This document shows positions 1 through 6,734 of a stretch of 8,284 bases of DNA, piece after piece. Numbering within the stretch: the first letter of the stretch is position 1; the number at the start of each line of letters is the position of its first letter. Source of the stretch: Pseudomonadota bacterium (lineage in GTDB: Bacteria; Pseudomonadota; Gammaproteobacteria; Burkholderiales; Burkholderiaceae_D); NCBI GenBank assembly GCA_023409175.1, contig JAEYIG010000085.1, positions 1 to 8,284 on the forward strand. Reading direction: 5' to 3'. The translations under genes and the position numbers were made by a program. Below the pieces are notes generated by a model. That model did no database searches, had not been told where the DNA came from, and saw only the letters and a list, made by a program, of their open reading frames with translations.

Positions 1-183
1 AAGATCGCGGAAGCCGGTTTCGACCCACTGTTCGGTGCCCGTCCTCTGAAGAGGGCGATCCAGAACCAGATAGAGAATCCGATTTCGAAATATATCCTCG
101 AAGGTTACTATGGCCCGAAAGATGTCATTGTGGTTGACGAAAAAGACGGGAAACTGGAATTCGAGAAACGGGTTCAGGATTGA
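1..183 (+). CDS. clpB: ClpB disaggregase, C-terminal 60 residues (partial)
   Basis: The frame is open from the first base of the window to TGA at 181-183, so only the end of the protein is present. ClpB is the AAA+ hexameric cytoplasmic chaperone that extracts proteins from aggregates together with DnaK/DnaJ/GrpE. The visible part begins in the small C-terminal subdomain of the second AAA+ module. The string [16 protein letters not shown] (residues 6-21 of the fragment) holds the GAR motif whose Arg is the sensor-2 residue typical of Clp/Hsp100 proteins, followed by the QIENP helix. The tail ends EKRVQD. ClpA and ClpC share the GARPLKR motif, but the [12 protein letters not shown] continuation and the short tail after it fit ClpB best. 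A terminator follows 16 bases after the stop. Confidence 0.9.
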   Translation, partial: KIAEAGFDPLFGARPLKRAIQNQIENPISKYILEGYYGPKDVIVVDEKDGKLEFEKRVQD

Positions 184-199
184 TAATCCTTTCTGCAAT

Positions 200-229
200 A
201 AAAAAACCGGGCGAAAGCCCGGTTTTTTT
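200..229. terminator. Bidirectional intrinsic terminator between clpB and the PhoH-family gene
   Basis: Perfect 13-bp stem (AAAAAAACCGGGC, GAAA tetraloop, GCCCGGTTTTTTT). It has a T-run on the plus side and, read on the minus strand, a T-run on the other side. It lies 16 bases after the clpB stop and 12 bases after the stop of the convergent minus-strand gene, so it can serve both transcripts. Confidence 0.92.
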
Positions 230-241
230 ATACTTCTCCTT

Positions 242-1951
242 TTACAGGATTTCGGAAGCGTAATCCGCCAGCCGTGAGCGTTCGCCACGGGCCAGCATGA
301 CATGGCCACCATGTTCCCATCCCCTGAAGCGGTCGACGACATACGTCAGGCCACTCGAACCTTCTGTCAGGTATGGAGTGTCGATCTGGGCGATGTTGCC
401 GAGGCAGACGATTTTCGTACCCGGCCCCGCACGGGTGATGAGGGTTTTCATCTGTTTCGGTGTCAGGTTCTGTGCCTCGTCGATGATCAGGAATTTGTTG
501 ACGAAGGTGCGTCCGCGCATGAAGTTCAGGGATTTGATCGAAATGCGTGAGCGGATGAGTTCCTGGGTCGTGGCACGGCCCCACTCGCCGCCTTCTCCCT
601 GATCGGATTTGGACAGGACTTCAAGGTTGTCGTCCAGTGCGCCCATCCATGGGGACATTTTCTCCTCTTCTGTACCCGGCAGGAAACCGATGTCCTCGCC
701 AACCGGAATGGTGACGCGGGTGACGATGACTTCGTTATAGCGTTTGGATTCCAGCACCTGTGCCAACCCGGAGGCAAGCGCGAGCAGGGTTTTGCCCGTA
801 CCGGCCTGACCGACAAGGGTCACGATGTCGATGTCCGGGTTCATCAGGATATTGAACGCGAAATTCTGTTCCTTGTTGCGGGCGACAATGCCCCAGACAT
901 TGTTTTTGTTGTGGCTATAGTCGTGCAGGGTTTCCAGTACGGCAGTCTTGCCATTGAGTTCCTTTACCTGAGCCTGAAAAGGAGCTTCGCCTTCTTCAGG
1001 TGCCAGATAGACGAACTGGTTGACGACCATGGATGGAACCAGTGGGCCGCTGATGCGGTAAAAGGTCTGGCTCATGCCCTGACTGTCGTTCTCGTGCCAG
1101 GTCTGGATGTTCTTGCCGTGTTTTTCCCAGAAATCGGAAGGCAGTTGCAAGGTACCCGGATAGAGCAGGTCGGAATCTTCCAGGACCTGATCGTTGAAGT
1201 AATCTTCGGCGGACAATCCCATCGCACGCGCCTTGATACGCATGTTGATGTCTTTGGACACCATGACGATGACACGGGTCGGATGAGCGGCCACAAGCGA
1301 CATCATGACACCCAGAATCTGGTTGTCGGCCTTGTCGGATGCCAGGTCTTTCGGAAGCGGGGCGGCTTCCATTTTGGTCTGGAAGTAGAGGCGACCCAGC
1401 GCTTCCTTGTTGCCGAGCTTGTTCAGGGGAATTCCCTTGGTCATCAGCTTGGCTTCATCGACGTCTGCGACGAGCTGGTCCAGCGTCCGGGTGACCTGAC
1501 GCACGTTTCGTGCCACGTCGGACACGCCGCGTTTGTGGTTGTCCAGTTCTTCCAGCGTGATCATCGGCAGGAAAATGTCGTGTTCCTCAAAACGGAAGAG
1601 GGAAGTCGGGTCGTGCATCAGGACGTTCGTATCCAGCACGAACATTTTCGTTTCGCCCGATTTGCTGGCGGCGCGGCTTAAAGGGGATTGCTTGGTCGTC
1701 TCTACCAGTTTTTTCCGGGGTGGGCGAGCGGGCAGTTTTGCCTTGGAAACAGGCTGTGCCGTTTTCGCTGCCGGTGTGGTGCTGGCCGGAGATGCCTTGG
1801 GTGTCGTGCTTGCCGTTTTGGCCGCGGTTGCCGGTTTTGCCGCAGGTTTTTTCTTTTCCTTTGGGGTGGCATTGGCCGGCAGTTTGGTGGCTGCCATGTC
1901 CTTTTGCGTGATGGAATCGGCCGGTTTGGTTGGCATTTTAGGTAATGGCAT
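242..1951 (-). CDS. phoH: PIN-PhoH fusion: putative RNase/RNA-dependent ATPase (PhoH2/YlaK type)
   Basis: 569 residues in three parts. Residues 1-95 are a low-complexity Ala/Lys/Pro/Thr tail, probably disordered and able to touch nucleic acid. Residues about 102-245 are a PIN nuclease domain with its acidic residues visible: D107 in VLDTNV, E135 in TLEEL, D209 in KADNQ, D234 in SKDIN. Residues about 355-569 are the PhoH P-loop ATPase: Walker A GQAGTGKT (381-388), the family motif around PVGEDIGFLPG (416-426), Walker B FLIIDEAQ (487-494), and LGNIAQID (517-524). Known PIN-PhoH (PhoH2) proteins act as RNases with RNA-unwinding ATPase activity in the cytoplasm; RNA processing or decay is therefore the inferred role. 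The ATG at 1951 has GAGG a few bases upstream. Met6 and Met19 are alternative starts in the tail. It lies 124 bases downstream of bcp on the same strand, with no clear terminator between them. Confidence 0.93.
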   Translation of the reverse strand: MPLPKMPTKPADSITQKDMAATKLPANATPKEKKKPAAKPATAAKTASTTPKASPASTTPAAKTAQPVSKAKLPARPPRKKLVETTKQSPLSRAASKSGETKMFVLDTNVLMHDPTSLFRFEEHDIFLPMITLEELDNHKRGVSDVARNVRQVTRTLDQLVADVDEAKLMTKGIPLNKLGNKEALGRLYFQTKMEAAPLPKDLASDKADNQILGVMMSLVAAHPTRVIVMVSKDINMRIKARAMGLSAEDYFNDQVLEDSDLLYPGTLQLPSDFWEKHGKNIQTWHENDSQGMSQTFYRISGPLVPSMVVNQFVYLAPEEGEAPFQAQVKELNGKTAVLETLHDYSHNKNNVWGIVARNKEQNFAFNILMNPDIDIVTLVGQAGTGKTLLALASGLAQVLESKRYNEVIVTRVTIPVGEDIGFLPGTEEEKMSPWMGALDDNLEVLSKSDQGEGGEWGRATTQELIRSRISIKSLNFMRGRTFVNKFLIIDEAQNLTPKQMKTLITRAGPGTKIVCLGNIAQIDTPYLTEGSSGLTYVVDRFRGWEHGGHVMLARGERSRLADYASEIL

Positions 1952-2075
1952 CAGAACCTCGTCTCGTTATTGATTTTCGAATGATTCGACTGCGTTGACC
2001 GATGAGTCCGGTACAGTTTGAAACACTTTACTGCACTATAAATGCGATTGTTTTGTCCGTTTTTAAACAAACCTT

Positions 2076-2552
2076 TTATTTGTCCAGTTCGCGCGCGGCT
2101 TCGAGAATCTCTTCGATATGTCCGGCTACCTTGACCCCGCGCCATTCTTTTACCAGCTTTCCATCCTTGTCGATCAGGAACGTGCTGCGTTCGATGCCGC
2201 GGCCCGGCTTGCCGTAGCGGATCTTGGTTTTCATGACGTTGAAACGGTTGCAGACGGTTTCTTCCGGGTCGGAAATAAGCGGGAAAGGCAGGTCGAACTT
2301 TTTCGCGAAATTTTCGTGCGATCGCATGCTGTCGCGGGAAAGGCCGACGATTTCGGTATTGGCTTTCCGGAATTCGGGATAGTATTCGCGGAAATCAATG
2401 CTTTCGGCCGTACAGCCTGGCGTATTGTCTTTCGGGTAGAAATAGATGATCAGGTTTTTGCCCTTGTAGTCCGACAGTCTGAAAGGCTTGACGGTGGCTT
2501 CGGCGGTGAAATCGGGAACGGTTTTATTGAGCTGGACGGTTTCTTCTGACAT
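2076..2552 (-). CDS. bcp: Bcp/PrxQ-type thiol peroxidase
   Basis: 158 residues, the normal size for bacterioferritin comigratory protein, a cytoplasmic peroxiredoxin that reduces H2O2 and organic peroxides. The thioredoxin-fold active site is intact: YPKDNTPGCT (39-48), with Thr44 and peroxidatic Cys47, and an active-site Arg at 122 before the STFLID strand. The resolving cysteine is not where the family usually has it. Position 52, five after the peroxidatic Cys as in E. coli Bcp, is Ile. Position 83, the helix-3 site used by Xanthomonas/Xylella PrxQ, is Ala. The only other Cys is 101. The enzyme is therefore either of 1-Cys type or uses Cys101 in an unusual way. The start ATG at 2552 has only a weak GAAAG-like ribosome binding site. 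It is 82 bases downstream of the Mth938-like gene on the same strand. Confidence 0.95.
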   Translation of the reverse strand: MSEETVQLNKTVPDFTAEATVKPFRLSDYKGKNLIIYFYPKDNTPGCTAESIDFREYYPEFRKANTEIVGLSRDSMRSHENFAKKFDLPFPLISDPEETVCNRFNVMKTKIRYGKPGRGIERSTFLIDKDGKLVKEWRGVKVAGHIEEILEAARELDK

Positions 2553-2588
2553 TGTCTGCTTTCTTTTGTTTTATGCCTCTTGCTGAGG

Positions 2589-2616
2589 CTTATCGGGTCA
2601 AAAAACGTTATGGCAA
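2589..2616 (-). promoter_or_regulatory. Possible sigma70-type promoter for bcp
   Basis: On the minus strand TTGCCA (2616-2611; 5 of 6 to consensus) and GATAAG (2594-2589; 4 of 6) are 16 bases apart, about 37 bases before the bcp start. A short hairpin (GCCTC/GAGGC, 2575-2589) overlaps the end of the -10 and would lie at the start of the transcript. This would let bcp be expressed apart from the Mth938-like gene. It is a consensus match only. Confidence 0.35.
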
Positions 2617-2634
2617 CAGTGTAACCTTTTTTTG

Positions 2635-3015
2635 TTACTTTATCTCTTCCATAATCAGGGCGAGCAGCGCATTCCGGTTTTCCGCGACGATGAGGTTGTA
2701 TGCTCCACAGGCGGCACGGTTGTTCATGCATTCGACCAGGATGCCCTTTTCAAGCAGGGAAAAGGCCTGATCCTGATTCAAAAAACGTGTCTTCAGTCCT
2801 GTTCCCAGGATGACGATGTCAGGCCGGTACTGTCCCAGGTCGATCAGGTCTTCCAGTGTCAGCTCATCGAACGAATGGATGGGCCAGGAGGTGGGTTTCA
2901 TGTCAGGCATGACGGTCAGGCTGTGCGTGAAGGGGACGCCGTTGATCGTAACGGCCTCGTCAGTGACGGCCGTCACTGTCTGGGATTTGCCGGTATTTTC
3001 GGGTTCGAGTTTCAT
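2635..3015 (-). CDS. Mth938-like domain protein (DUF498/NDUFAF3-like family)
   Basis: 126 residues, a single compact Mth938-like domain. Family hallmarks are visible: the SWPIHSFDELT region (43-53), PDIVILGTG (65-73), a Leu/Lys-rich helix with EKGILVECM (89-97), and the RAACGAYNLIVAENR stretch (100-114) just before the C-terminal helix. The mitochondrial relative NDUFAF3 helps assemble respiratory complex I. The bacterial members have no firmly assigned function, so none is claimed here. There is no signal peptide or membrane segment, which suggests a soluble cytoplasmic protein. No strong ribosome binding site precedes the ATG at 3015, and no better in-frame start is seen. It is divergent from alaA (about 208 bases apart) and probably heads a transcript into bcp and then the PhoH gene. 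Confidence 0.85.
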   Translation of the reverse strand: MKLEPENTGKSQTVTAVTDEAVTINGVPFTHSLTVMPDMKPTSWPIHSFDELTLEDLIDLGQYRPDIVILGTGLKTRFLNQDQAFSLLEKGILVECMNNRAACGAYNLIVAENRNALLALIMEEIK

Positions 3016-3223
3016 ATTGTCGATGATACTGTTGTTTATCTGGGCCTGTTCCCCGGTTTGATCAATCGAACCAAACGATTTTTTCCTTACCTAATTCCTC
3101 ATAAAGTGATAGGCTTTACTATTTAGCGGTTTCAATCTTGATTCCGGCTGAAGGTTTAGTCACAATGATATATTGTCTTGGTTGAAAAGGGCACCATCCT
3201 TAAACAAAATTCGGGAGCACACA

Positions 3224-4510
3224 ATGCACCTTATAAACAAATCGAAAAAATTGGCCAATGTCTGTTATGACATCCGCGGACCCGTTCTCGAAAGAGCGCG
3301 GGAGATGGAAGCGGATGGGCAGAAAATCATCAAACTCAACATTGGCAACGTCGGCGCGTTCGGTTTCGACCCGCCAGACGAAATCGTGCGCGACATGATC
3401 AAGAACATGCAGAATGCCGCGCCGTATTCCGATTCGAAAGGGATGTTTGCCTCCCGCAAGGCGATTATGCAGTACACGCAGCAAAAGAATATCGAAGGTG
3501 TCACGATCGAGGACATCTACATCGGTAACGGCGCTTCCGAACTGATCATGCTTTCCATGCATGCACTGCTGGACAATGGTGACGAAGTCCTGGTGCCGAC
3601 TCCTGACTATCCGCTCTGGACGGCCGCGGTCAATCTGGCTGGCGGAAAGGCCGTGCATTACATGTGCGACGAAGCCAATGACTGGATGCCGGACATCAAG
3701 GACATCGAAGCGAAAATCACGCCTCATACAAAAGCCATTGTCGTCATCAATCCGAACAATCCGACGGGTGCCCTGTATCCGGACGAGATCCTGAAGAAAA
3801 TCGTCGATCTGGCCCGTGAACACCAGCTGATCGTTTTTGCCGACGAAATTTACGACAAGTGCCTGTACGACGGCGTCACTCATACGTCGATGGCATCCCT
3901 TGCCAACGATGTGCTGTTTATCACGATGAACGGTCTGTCCAAGAATTACCGTTCCTGTGGTTACCGCGTGGGCTGGATGGTCGTGTCGGGTGAGAAAAAA
4001 TATGCGAAGGACTACATTGTCGGGCTGGATATGCTTTCCTCCATGCGCCTGTGCTCGAACGTGCCGGGACAGTACGCCATCCAGACGGCACTGGGCGGTT
4101 ACCAGAGCATCAATGACCTTGTCGCTCCGGGCGGTAGGCTGACGCGCCAGCGCGATCTGGCTCATAAATTGCTCACCGACATTCCGGGCGTCACCTGTAT
4201 GAAAGCGCAGGCAGCCCTGTACATGTTCCCGAAACTCGATCCGGAAATCTATCCGATCGAGGATGACAAACAGTTCGCTTACGACCTTTTGGAACGGGAA
4301 AAGGTCCTGATCGTCCAGGGTACCGGTTTCAACTGGATCAACCCGGATCACTTCCGCGTCGTTTTCCTGCCGAATTCGGACGACCTGACGCATGCCATCG
4401 AACGTATCGCCCGCTTCCTTGAGTACTATCGCAAGAAGTTTGGAACGGAAGAACTGGCGATGCAAAAATACGGAAAACCTCAAAAAGAAAAAGAATTGAG
4501 AGTTGTTTAA
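3224..4510 (+). CDS. alaA: Alanine-synthesizing transaminase AlaA (PLP-dependent, fold type I)
   Basis: 428 residues from ATG 3224, chosen because GGGAG lies 8 bases upstream and because the protein then begins MHLINKSKKLANVCYDIRG, matching the start of E. coli AlaA; an in-frame ATG at 3173 would add 17 unrelated residues. AlaA moves the amino group of glutamate to pyruvate, giving alanine and 2-oxoglutarate, in the cytoplasm. Visible active-site features: NPNNPTG (176-182), the ADEIYDK motif with Asp207 (pyridine nitrogen contact) and Tyr210, Schiff-base Lys240 in NGLSKNYR, and Arg378 in HFRVVF, the substrate-carboxylate Arg. The sequence is collinear with E. coli AlaA throughout, but a Lys/Glu-rich tail makes it about 20 residues longer. 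It is followed by hom after 25 bases, suggesting one transcript. Confidence 0.93.
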   Translation: MHLINKSKKLANVCYDIRGPVLERAREMEADGQKIIKLNIGNVGAFGFDPPDEIVRDMIKNMQNAAPYSDSKGMFASRKAIMQYTQQKNIEGVTIEDIYIGNGASELIMLSMHALLDNGDEVLVPTPDYPLWTAAVNLAGGKAVHYMCDEANDWMPDIKDIEAKITPHTKAIVVINPNNPTGALYPDEILKKIVDLAREHQLIVFADEIYDKCLYDGVTHTSMASLANDVLFITMNGLSKNYRSCGYRVGWMVVSGEKKYAKDYIVGLDMLSSMRLCSNVPGQYAIQTALGGYQSINDLVAPGGRLTRQRDLAHKLLTDIPGVTCMKAQAALYMFPKLDPEIYPIEDDKQFAYDLLEREKVLIVQGTGFNWINPDHFRVVFLPNSDDLTHAIERIARFLEYYRKKFGTEELAMQKYGKPQKEKELRVV

Positions 4511-4535
4511 GACTTTATTTATTCATCAAGGAAAT

Positions 4536-5846
4536 ATGAAGCCTGTAAAAGTTGGAATTTTGGGATTGGGAACCGTCGGTTCCGGCACTTTCAATGTTTT
4601 GAAACGCAACCAGAAAGAAATCCGCGGCCGTGCCGGTCGCGGGATTGAAGTCGCCATGGTTGCCGACCGTGATGTAGAACGGGCACGGCAAATCGTGGGC
4701 GACGACTGTGAAGTGGTTGCCGACGGCAATCTGGTCGTCAACAATCCGGAGATCGATATCGTTGTCGAACTGATCGGCGGATACGATGTCGCCAAAGACT
4801 TCGTCCTGAAAGCGATTGCCAACGGCAAGCATGTCGTTACGGCCAACAAGGCGCTTTTGGCCCTGCATGGCAATGAGATTTTCCAGGCAGCACAGGACAA
4901 GAAGGTCATTGTCGCTTTCGAAGCGGCCGTTGCCGGTGGCATTCCTATCATCAAGGCGTTGCGTGAAGGCCTGACCGCCAACCGGATCGAATGGATTGCC
5001 GGGATCATCAATGGCACGACCAACTTCATCCTTTCCGAAATGCGTGAAAAGGGGCTGGATTTCGATACGGTCCTGAAGGAAGCTCAGGCGCTGGGTTACG
5101 CTGAAGCCGACCCGACTTTCGATATCGAGGGTTACGATGCAGCCCATAAAGTCACGATCATGTCGGCGCTCGCTTTCGGCATTCCGGTCCAGTTCAACAA
5201 GGCCTATGTCGAAGGCATCAACAAGCTGAATTCCATCGACATCAAGTATGCGGAACAGCTCGGTTACCGGATCAAGCTCCTGGGCATTACCAAGCGCATG
5301 CCGGACGGCATCGAATTGCGTGTCCATCCAACCCTGATCCCGGCCAAGAAACTGATCGCCAACGTCGAGGGCGCGATGAATGCCGTGCTCGTCAACAGCG
5401 ATGCCGTTGGCGCGACACTGTATTACGGAAAGGGTGCGGGTTCGGAACCGACGGCGTCCGCCGTGATTGCCGATCTGGTCGATATAGCCCGTCTTGAATC
5501 GGTCAATCCGGAACACCGTGTTCCTGCACTGGCTTTCCAGCCGGATGCCATGAAGAACACGCCGGTTTTGCCGATGTCGGAAGTCACGACCAGTTACTAT
5601 CTGCGTATGCAGGTCATGGATCAGCCGGGTGTGCTGGCAGAAATCACCCGCATTCTGGCCAATCTCCAGATTTCCATTGACGCATTCCTGCAGAAAGAAC
5701 CTCAGGAAGGTGAAACGCTCGTCGATATCATCATCCTGACGCATCTGACTCAGGAAAAAAATATGGATGCGGCGATAGAAAAAGTGGAAAACCTGTCCAC
5801 GGTCATGGGGAAAGTGACAAAAATACGACTTGAAGAATTGATGTAA
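4536..5846 (+). CDS. hom: Homoserine dehydrogenase, monofunctional, with C-terminal ACT domain
   Basis: 436 residues, the normal length for proteobacterial monofunctional Hom. It reduces aspartate semialdehyde to homoserine with NAD(P)H, the branch point to threonine (and isoleucine) and methionine. Domains: Rossmann fold with GLGTVGSG (10-17); TANKALL with catalytic Lys105; the catalytic/dimer region with GIINGTTNFIL (156-166), the signature AEADPTFDIEGYDAAHK (189-205) with Lys205; and an ACT domain (about 354-430) that normally gives feedback inhibition by threonine. ATG 4536 was chosen over the in-frame ATG at 4503 because AAGGA precedes it closely and MKPVKVGILGLGTVG is the usual start of the family; the earlier ATG overlaps the end of alaA. 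No thrC or thrB follows: the next gene is a universal stress protein. Confidence 0.96.
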   Translation: MKPVKVGILGLGTVGSGTFNVLKRNQKEIRGRAGRGIEVAMVADRDVERARQIVGDDCEVVADGNLVVNNPEIDIVVELIGGYDVAKDFVLKAIANGKHVVTANKALLALHGNEIFQAAQDKKVIVAFEAAVAGGIPIIKALREGLTANRIEWIAGIINGTTNFILSEMREKGLDFDTVLKEAQALGYAEADPTFDIEGYDAAHKVTIMSALAFGIPVQFNKAYVEGINKLNSIDIKYAEQLGYRIKLLGITKRMPDGIELRVHPTLIPAKKLIANVEGAMNAVLVNSDAVGATLYYGKGAGSEPTASAVIADLVDIARLESVNPEHRVPALAFQPDAMKNTPVLPMSEVTTSYYLRMQVMDQPGVLAEITRILANLQISIDAFLQKEPQEGETLVDIIILTHLTQEKNMDAAIEKVENLSTVMGKVTKIRLEELM

Positions 5847-5892
5847 TCCGATTCTTAATTTAGTCTATGAGGTATGGGGCTGGTTTTTTCGA

Positions 5893-5911
5893 TAGCGTCA
5901 AACTGGCGTTA
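5893..5911 (+). other. Short hairpin in the hom-usp gap
   Basis: TAGCGTCA and TGGCGTTA can pair over 8 bp as RNA, with two G-U pairs and a 3-base loop, starting 47 bases after the hom stop. No T-run follows on either strand, so this is not a standard intrinsic terminator. It could protect the hom mRNA 3' end or be incidental. No convincing sigma70 promoter for the next gene is seen in the 117-base gap. Confidence 0.3.
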
Positions 5912-5963
5912 GGGTCCGATAAATAACATTAAGATAACTGGTTGTTCCTTGGGAGAGATCGCT

Positions 5964-6422
5964 ATGTTCAATAAAATCATGATTCCGACCGATGGCTCGG
6001 ACCCATCTACTGCCGCTGCACTCGAGGGTGTCGCTTTTGCCGCTGACAACAAGTCCGAAGTGATCGGCGTGTATGTCGCGCCTGAATATCAGTATCCGGT
6101 TTACGTTGAAATCATCCCGCCGACGTATCCTATCGAAGAAGAATATGACGCCCTGATGCGCAAGGTCGGCATGGAATATCTCCAGCCGATGAAAGAAGCC
6201 GCTGAAAAGGCAGGCGTGAAATTCACCAGCATGATCCTGTTTTCCAATACGGCCGGTCCGGCGATCGCCGATGCCGCGACCGAACAGAAATGCGACCTGA
6301 TCTTCATGGGTTCCCATGGACGTTCCGGACTGGGACAGTTACTCCTGGGTAGCGTCACGACCAAGGTACTGAACCTCTGCCAGATTCCGGTTCTGGTTCA
6401 TCATATCCGCAAGAAAAAATGA
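5964..6422 (+). CDS. Universal stress protein (UspA family, ATP-binding type)
   Basis: 152 residues, a single Usp domain. The N-terminal strand MFNKIMIPTDGSDPS carries Asp10, which contacts the nucleotide in ATP-binding Usps. The C-terminal loop GSHGRSGLGQLLLGS (116-130) fits the ATP-binding pattern G-2X-G-9X-G-S/T exactly, followed by strand IPVLVHHI. These are soluble cytoplasmic dimers that raise survival under starvation, oxidative or energy stress; the exact client is unknown. ATG 5964 was chosen because GGGAGAG lies 6 bases upstream; an upstream in-frame TTG at 5949 overlaps that site. The residues IEEEYDALMRK in the central helix are normal for single-domain Usps. The gene lies 117 bases after hom and ends directly at a strong terminator. 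Confidence 0.94.
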   Translation: MFNKIMIPTDGSDPSTAAALEGVAFAADNKSEVIGVYVAPEYQYPVYVEIIPPTYPIEEEYDALMRKVGMEYLQPMKEAAEKAGVKFTSMILFSNTAGPAIADAATEQKCDLIFMGSHGRSGLGQLLLGSVTTKVLNLCQIPVLVHHIRKKK

Positions 6423-6423
6423 A

Positions 6424-6466
6424 TAAGAAAAAACCGCATCATTTTTAATGATGCGGTTTTTTCTTA
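6424..6466. terminator. Bidirectional intrinsic terminator after usp
   Basis: A perfect stem of 20 bp (outer bases TAAGAAAAAACCGC, inner ATCATT/AATGAT) with a TTT loop and T-runs on both strands. It begins two bases after the usp stop. Its outer bases at 6464-6466 are also the TAA stop of the minus-strand 40-codon ORF, so on that strand the terminator would abut a coding end. Confidence 0.93.
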
Positions 6467-6586
6467 AAAGAGACTTAATTGTCTCGGTAGCGATCTCCAA
6501 TGTTGGCAAACGTTTTCTATCCTACCAAAACGAAACCGAATATATGAACGTACGAAGACCGATTTTGATGCCTTATAAGTTAGCAT
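6464..6586 (-). CDS. Small basic ORF (40 aa) ending in a sliding-clamp-type QLSLF motif
   Basis: Not recognised as a named family. ATG 6586 is preceded by TTGGAGA with GGAG 6 bases from the ATG. The product is strongly basic (R13, R17, R19, R22, R31, R35, K5, K8), with an aromatic/arginine run YIRFRFGR (15-22), a Cys27-X-His29-Trp30 group, and the C-terminus RSLPRQLSLF. Residues 36-40, QLSLF, equal the consensus pentapeptide QL[S/D]LF by which many replication and repair proteins bind the beta sliding clamp; a terminal position is used in DNA polymerase IV. The frame stays open 16 codons upstream of the ATG, so a longer or degraded form is possible. The stop lies in the outer bases of a terminator stem. 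The ribosome binding site sits in a hairpin arm (6592-6610). Being real is plausible but unproven; clamp binding is inference. Confidence 0.4.
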   Translation of the reverse strand: MLTYKASKSVFVRSYIRFRFGRIENVCQHWRSLPRQLSLF

Positions 6587-6591
6587 AAAAT

Positions 6592-6610
6592 TCTCCAAGT
6601 AAATTGGAGA
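6592..6610 (-). promoter_or_regulatory. Hairpin burying the ribosome binding site of the 40-codon ORF
   Basis: Read on the minus strand, TCTCCAA (6610-6604) and TTGGAGA (6598-6592) pair perfectly over 7 bp around a 5-base loop. The 3' arm contains the GGAG that would serve the ATG at 6586. Closed, the hairpin should block initiation; opening by a ribosome, temperature or a ligand would free it. Confidence 0.4.
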
Positions 6611-6623
6611 GCTATTTGGCTTG

Positions 6624-6691
6624 CCTATAGATAATTAATGTTATAAACTAACAAAGGCTATAGGAAATGGTATCGCTCTCATGTATACCAT
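6624..6691 (-). other. Two further hairpins between the 11-codon ORF and the 40-codon ORF
   Basis: On the minus strand, ATGGTAT/ATACCAT arms (6685-6691 and 6667-6673, 7 bp, 11-base loop) begin 7 bases after the stop of the 11-codon ORF. CCTATAG/CTATAGG arms (6658-6664 and 6624-6630, 7 bp) enclose an inner TGTTA/TAACA stem (6639-6653). Together with the hairpin at 6592-6610 they form three stems in a row in the spacer. Confidence 0.4.
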
Positions 6692-6698
6692 GCCAGAC

Positions 6699-6734
6699 TT
6701 ATTTAGTTATTTTGATGATATGGGTCTTAGCCAT
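6699..6734 (-). CDS. 11-codon ORF with ideal ribosome binding site; possible leader peptide
   Basis: The peptide is MAKTHIIKITK. AAGGAGG (6749-6743), the best possible Shine-Dalgarno, lies 8 bases before the ATG at 6734. A small hairpin (CTAGC/GCTAG, 6751-6766) sits just upstream, and the start codon falls in a second (ATATGG/CCATAT, 6718-6736). Such strong initiation in front of so short a frame, followed by hairpins and a second ORF with a buried ribosome binding site, resembles leader peptides of translational attenuation. A +1 shift at its end would continue 19 codons, so a decayed gene is an alternative. It may also be chance. Confidence 0.3.
   Translation of the reverse strand: MAKTHIIKITK

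Noticed and set aside
911..1681. 256-codon open frame on the plus strand opposite the PhoH-family gene
   Set aside because: Antisense to conserved Walker and PIN coding sequence; its His/Val/Phe-rich composition is that of a reverse-complement shadow.
3058..3072. FNR-like box (TTGATCAATCGAA) between the Mth938-like gene and alaA
   Set aside because: The half-sites are spaced 2 rather than 4 bases apart, and the second half-site is imperfect.
3138..3174. sigma70 promoter for alaA (TTGATT with CACAAT, or TATATT)
   Set aside because: CACAAT at 17 bases is a poor -10, and TATATT has no -35 at a workable distance, so no promoter is claimed although one must lie nearby.
3200..4483. 427-codon open frame on the minus strand opposite alaA
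   Set aside because: Shadow of a clearly conserved transaminase gene; Asp/His/Val/Arg-rich with no recognisable domain.
4515..5744. 409-codon open frame on the minus strand opposite hom
   Set aside because: Shadow of homoserine dehydrogenase produced by codon bias; no domain or ribosome binding site support.
6640..6734. The 11-codon ORF as the front of a frameshifted gene continuing in the +1 frame
   Set aside because: The continuation is only 19 codons and resembles nothing I know, so a pseudogene call cannot be supported.
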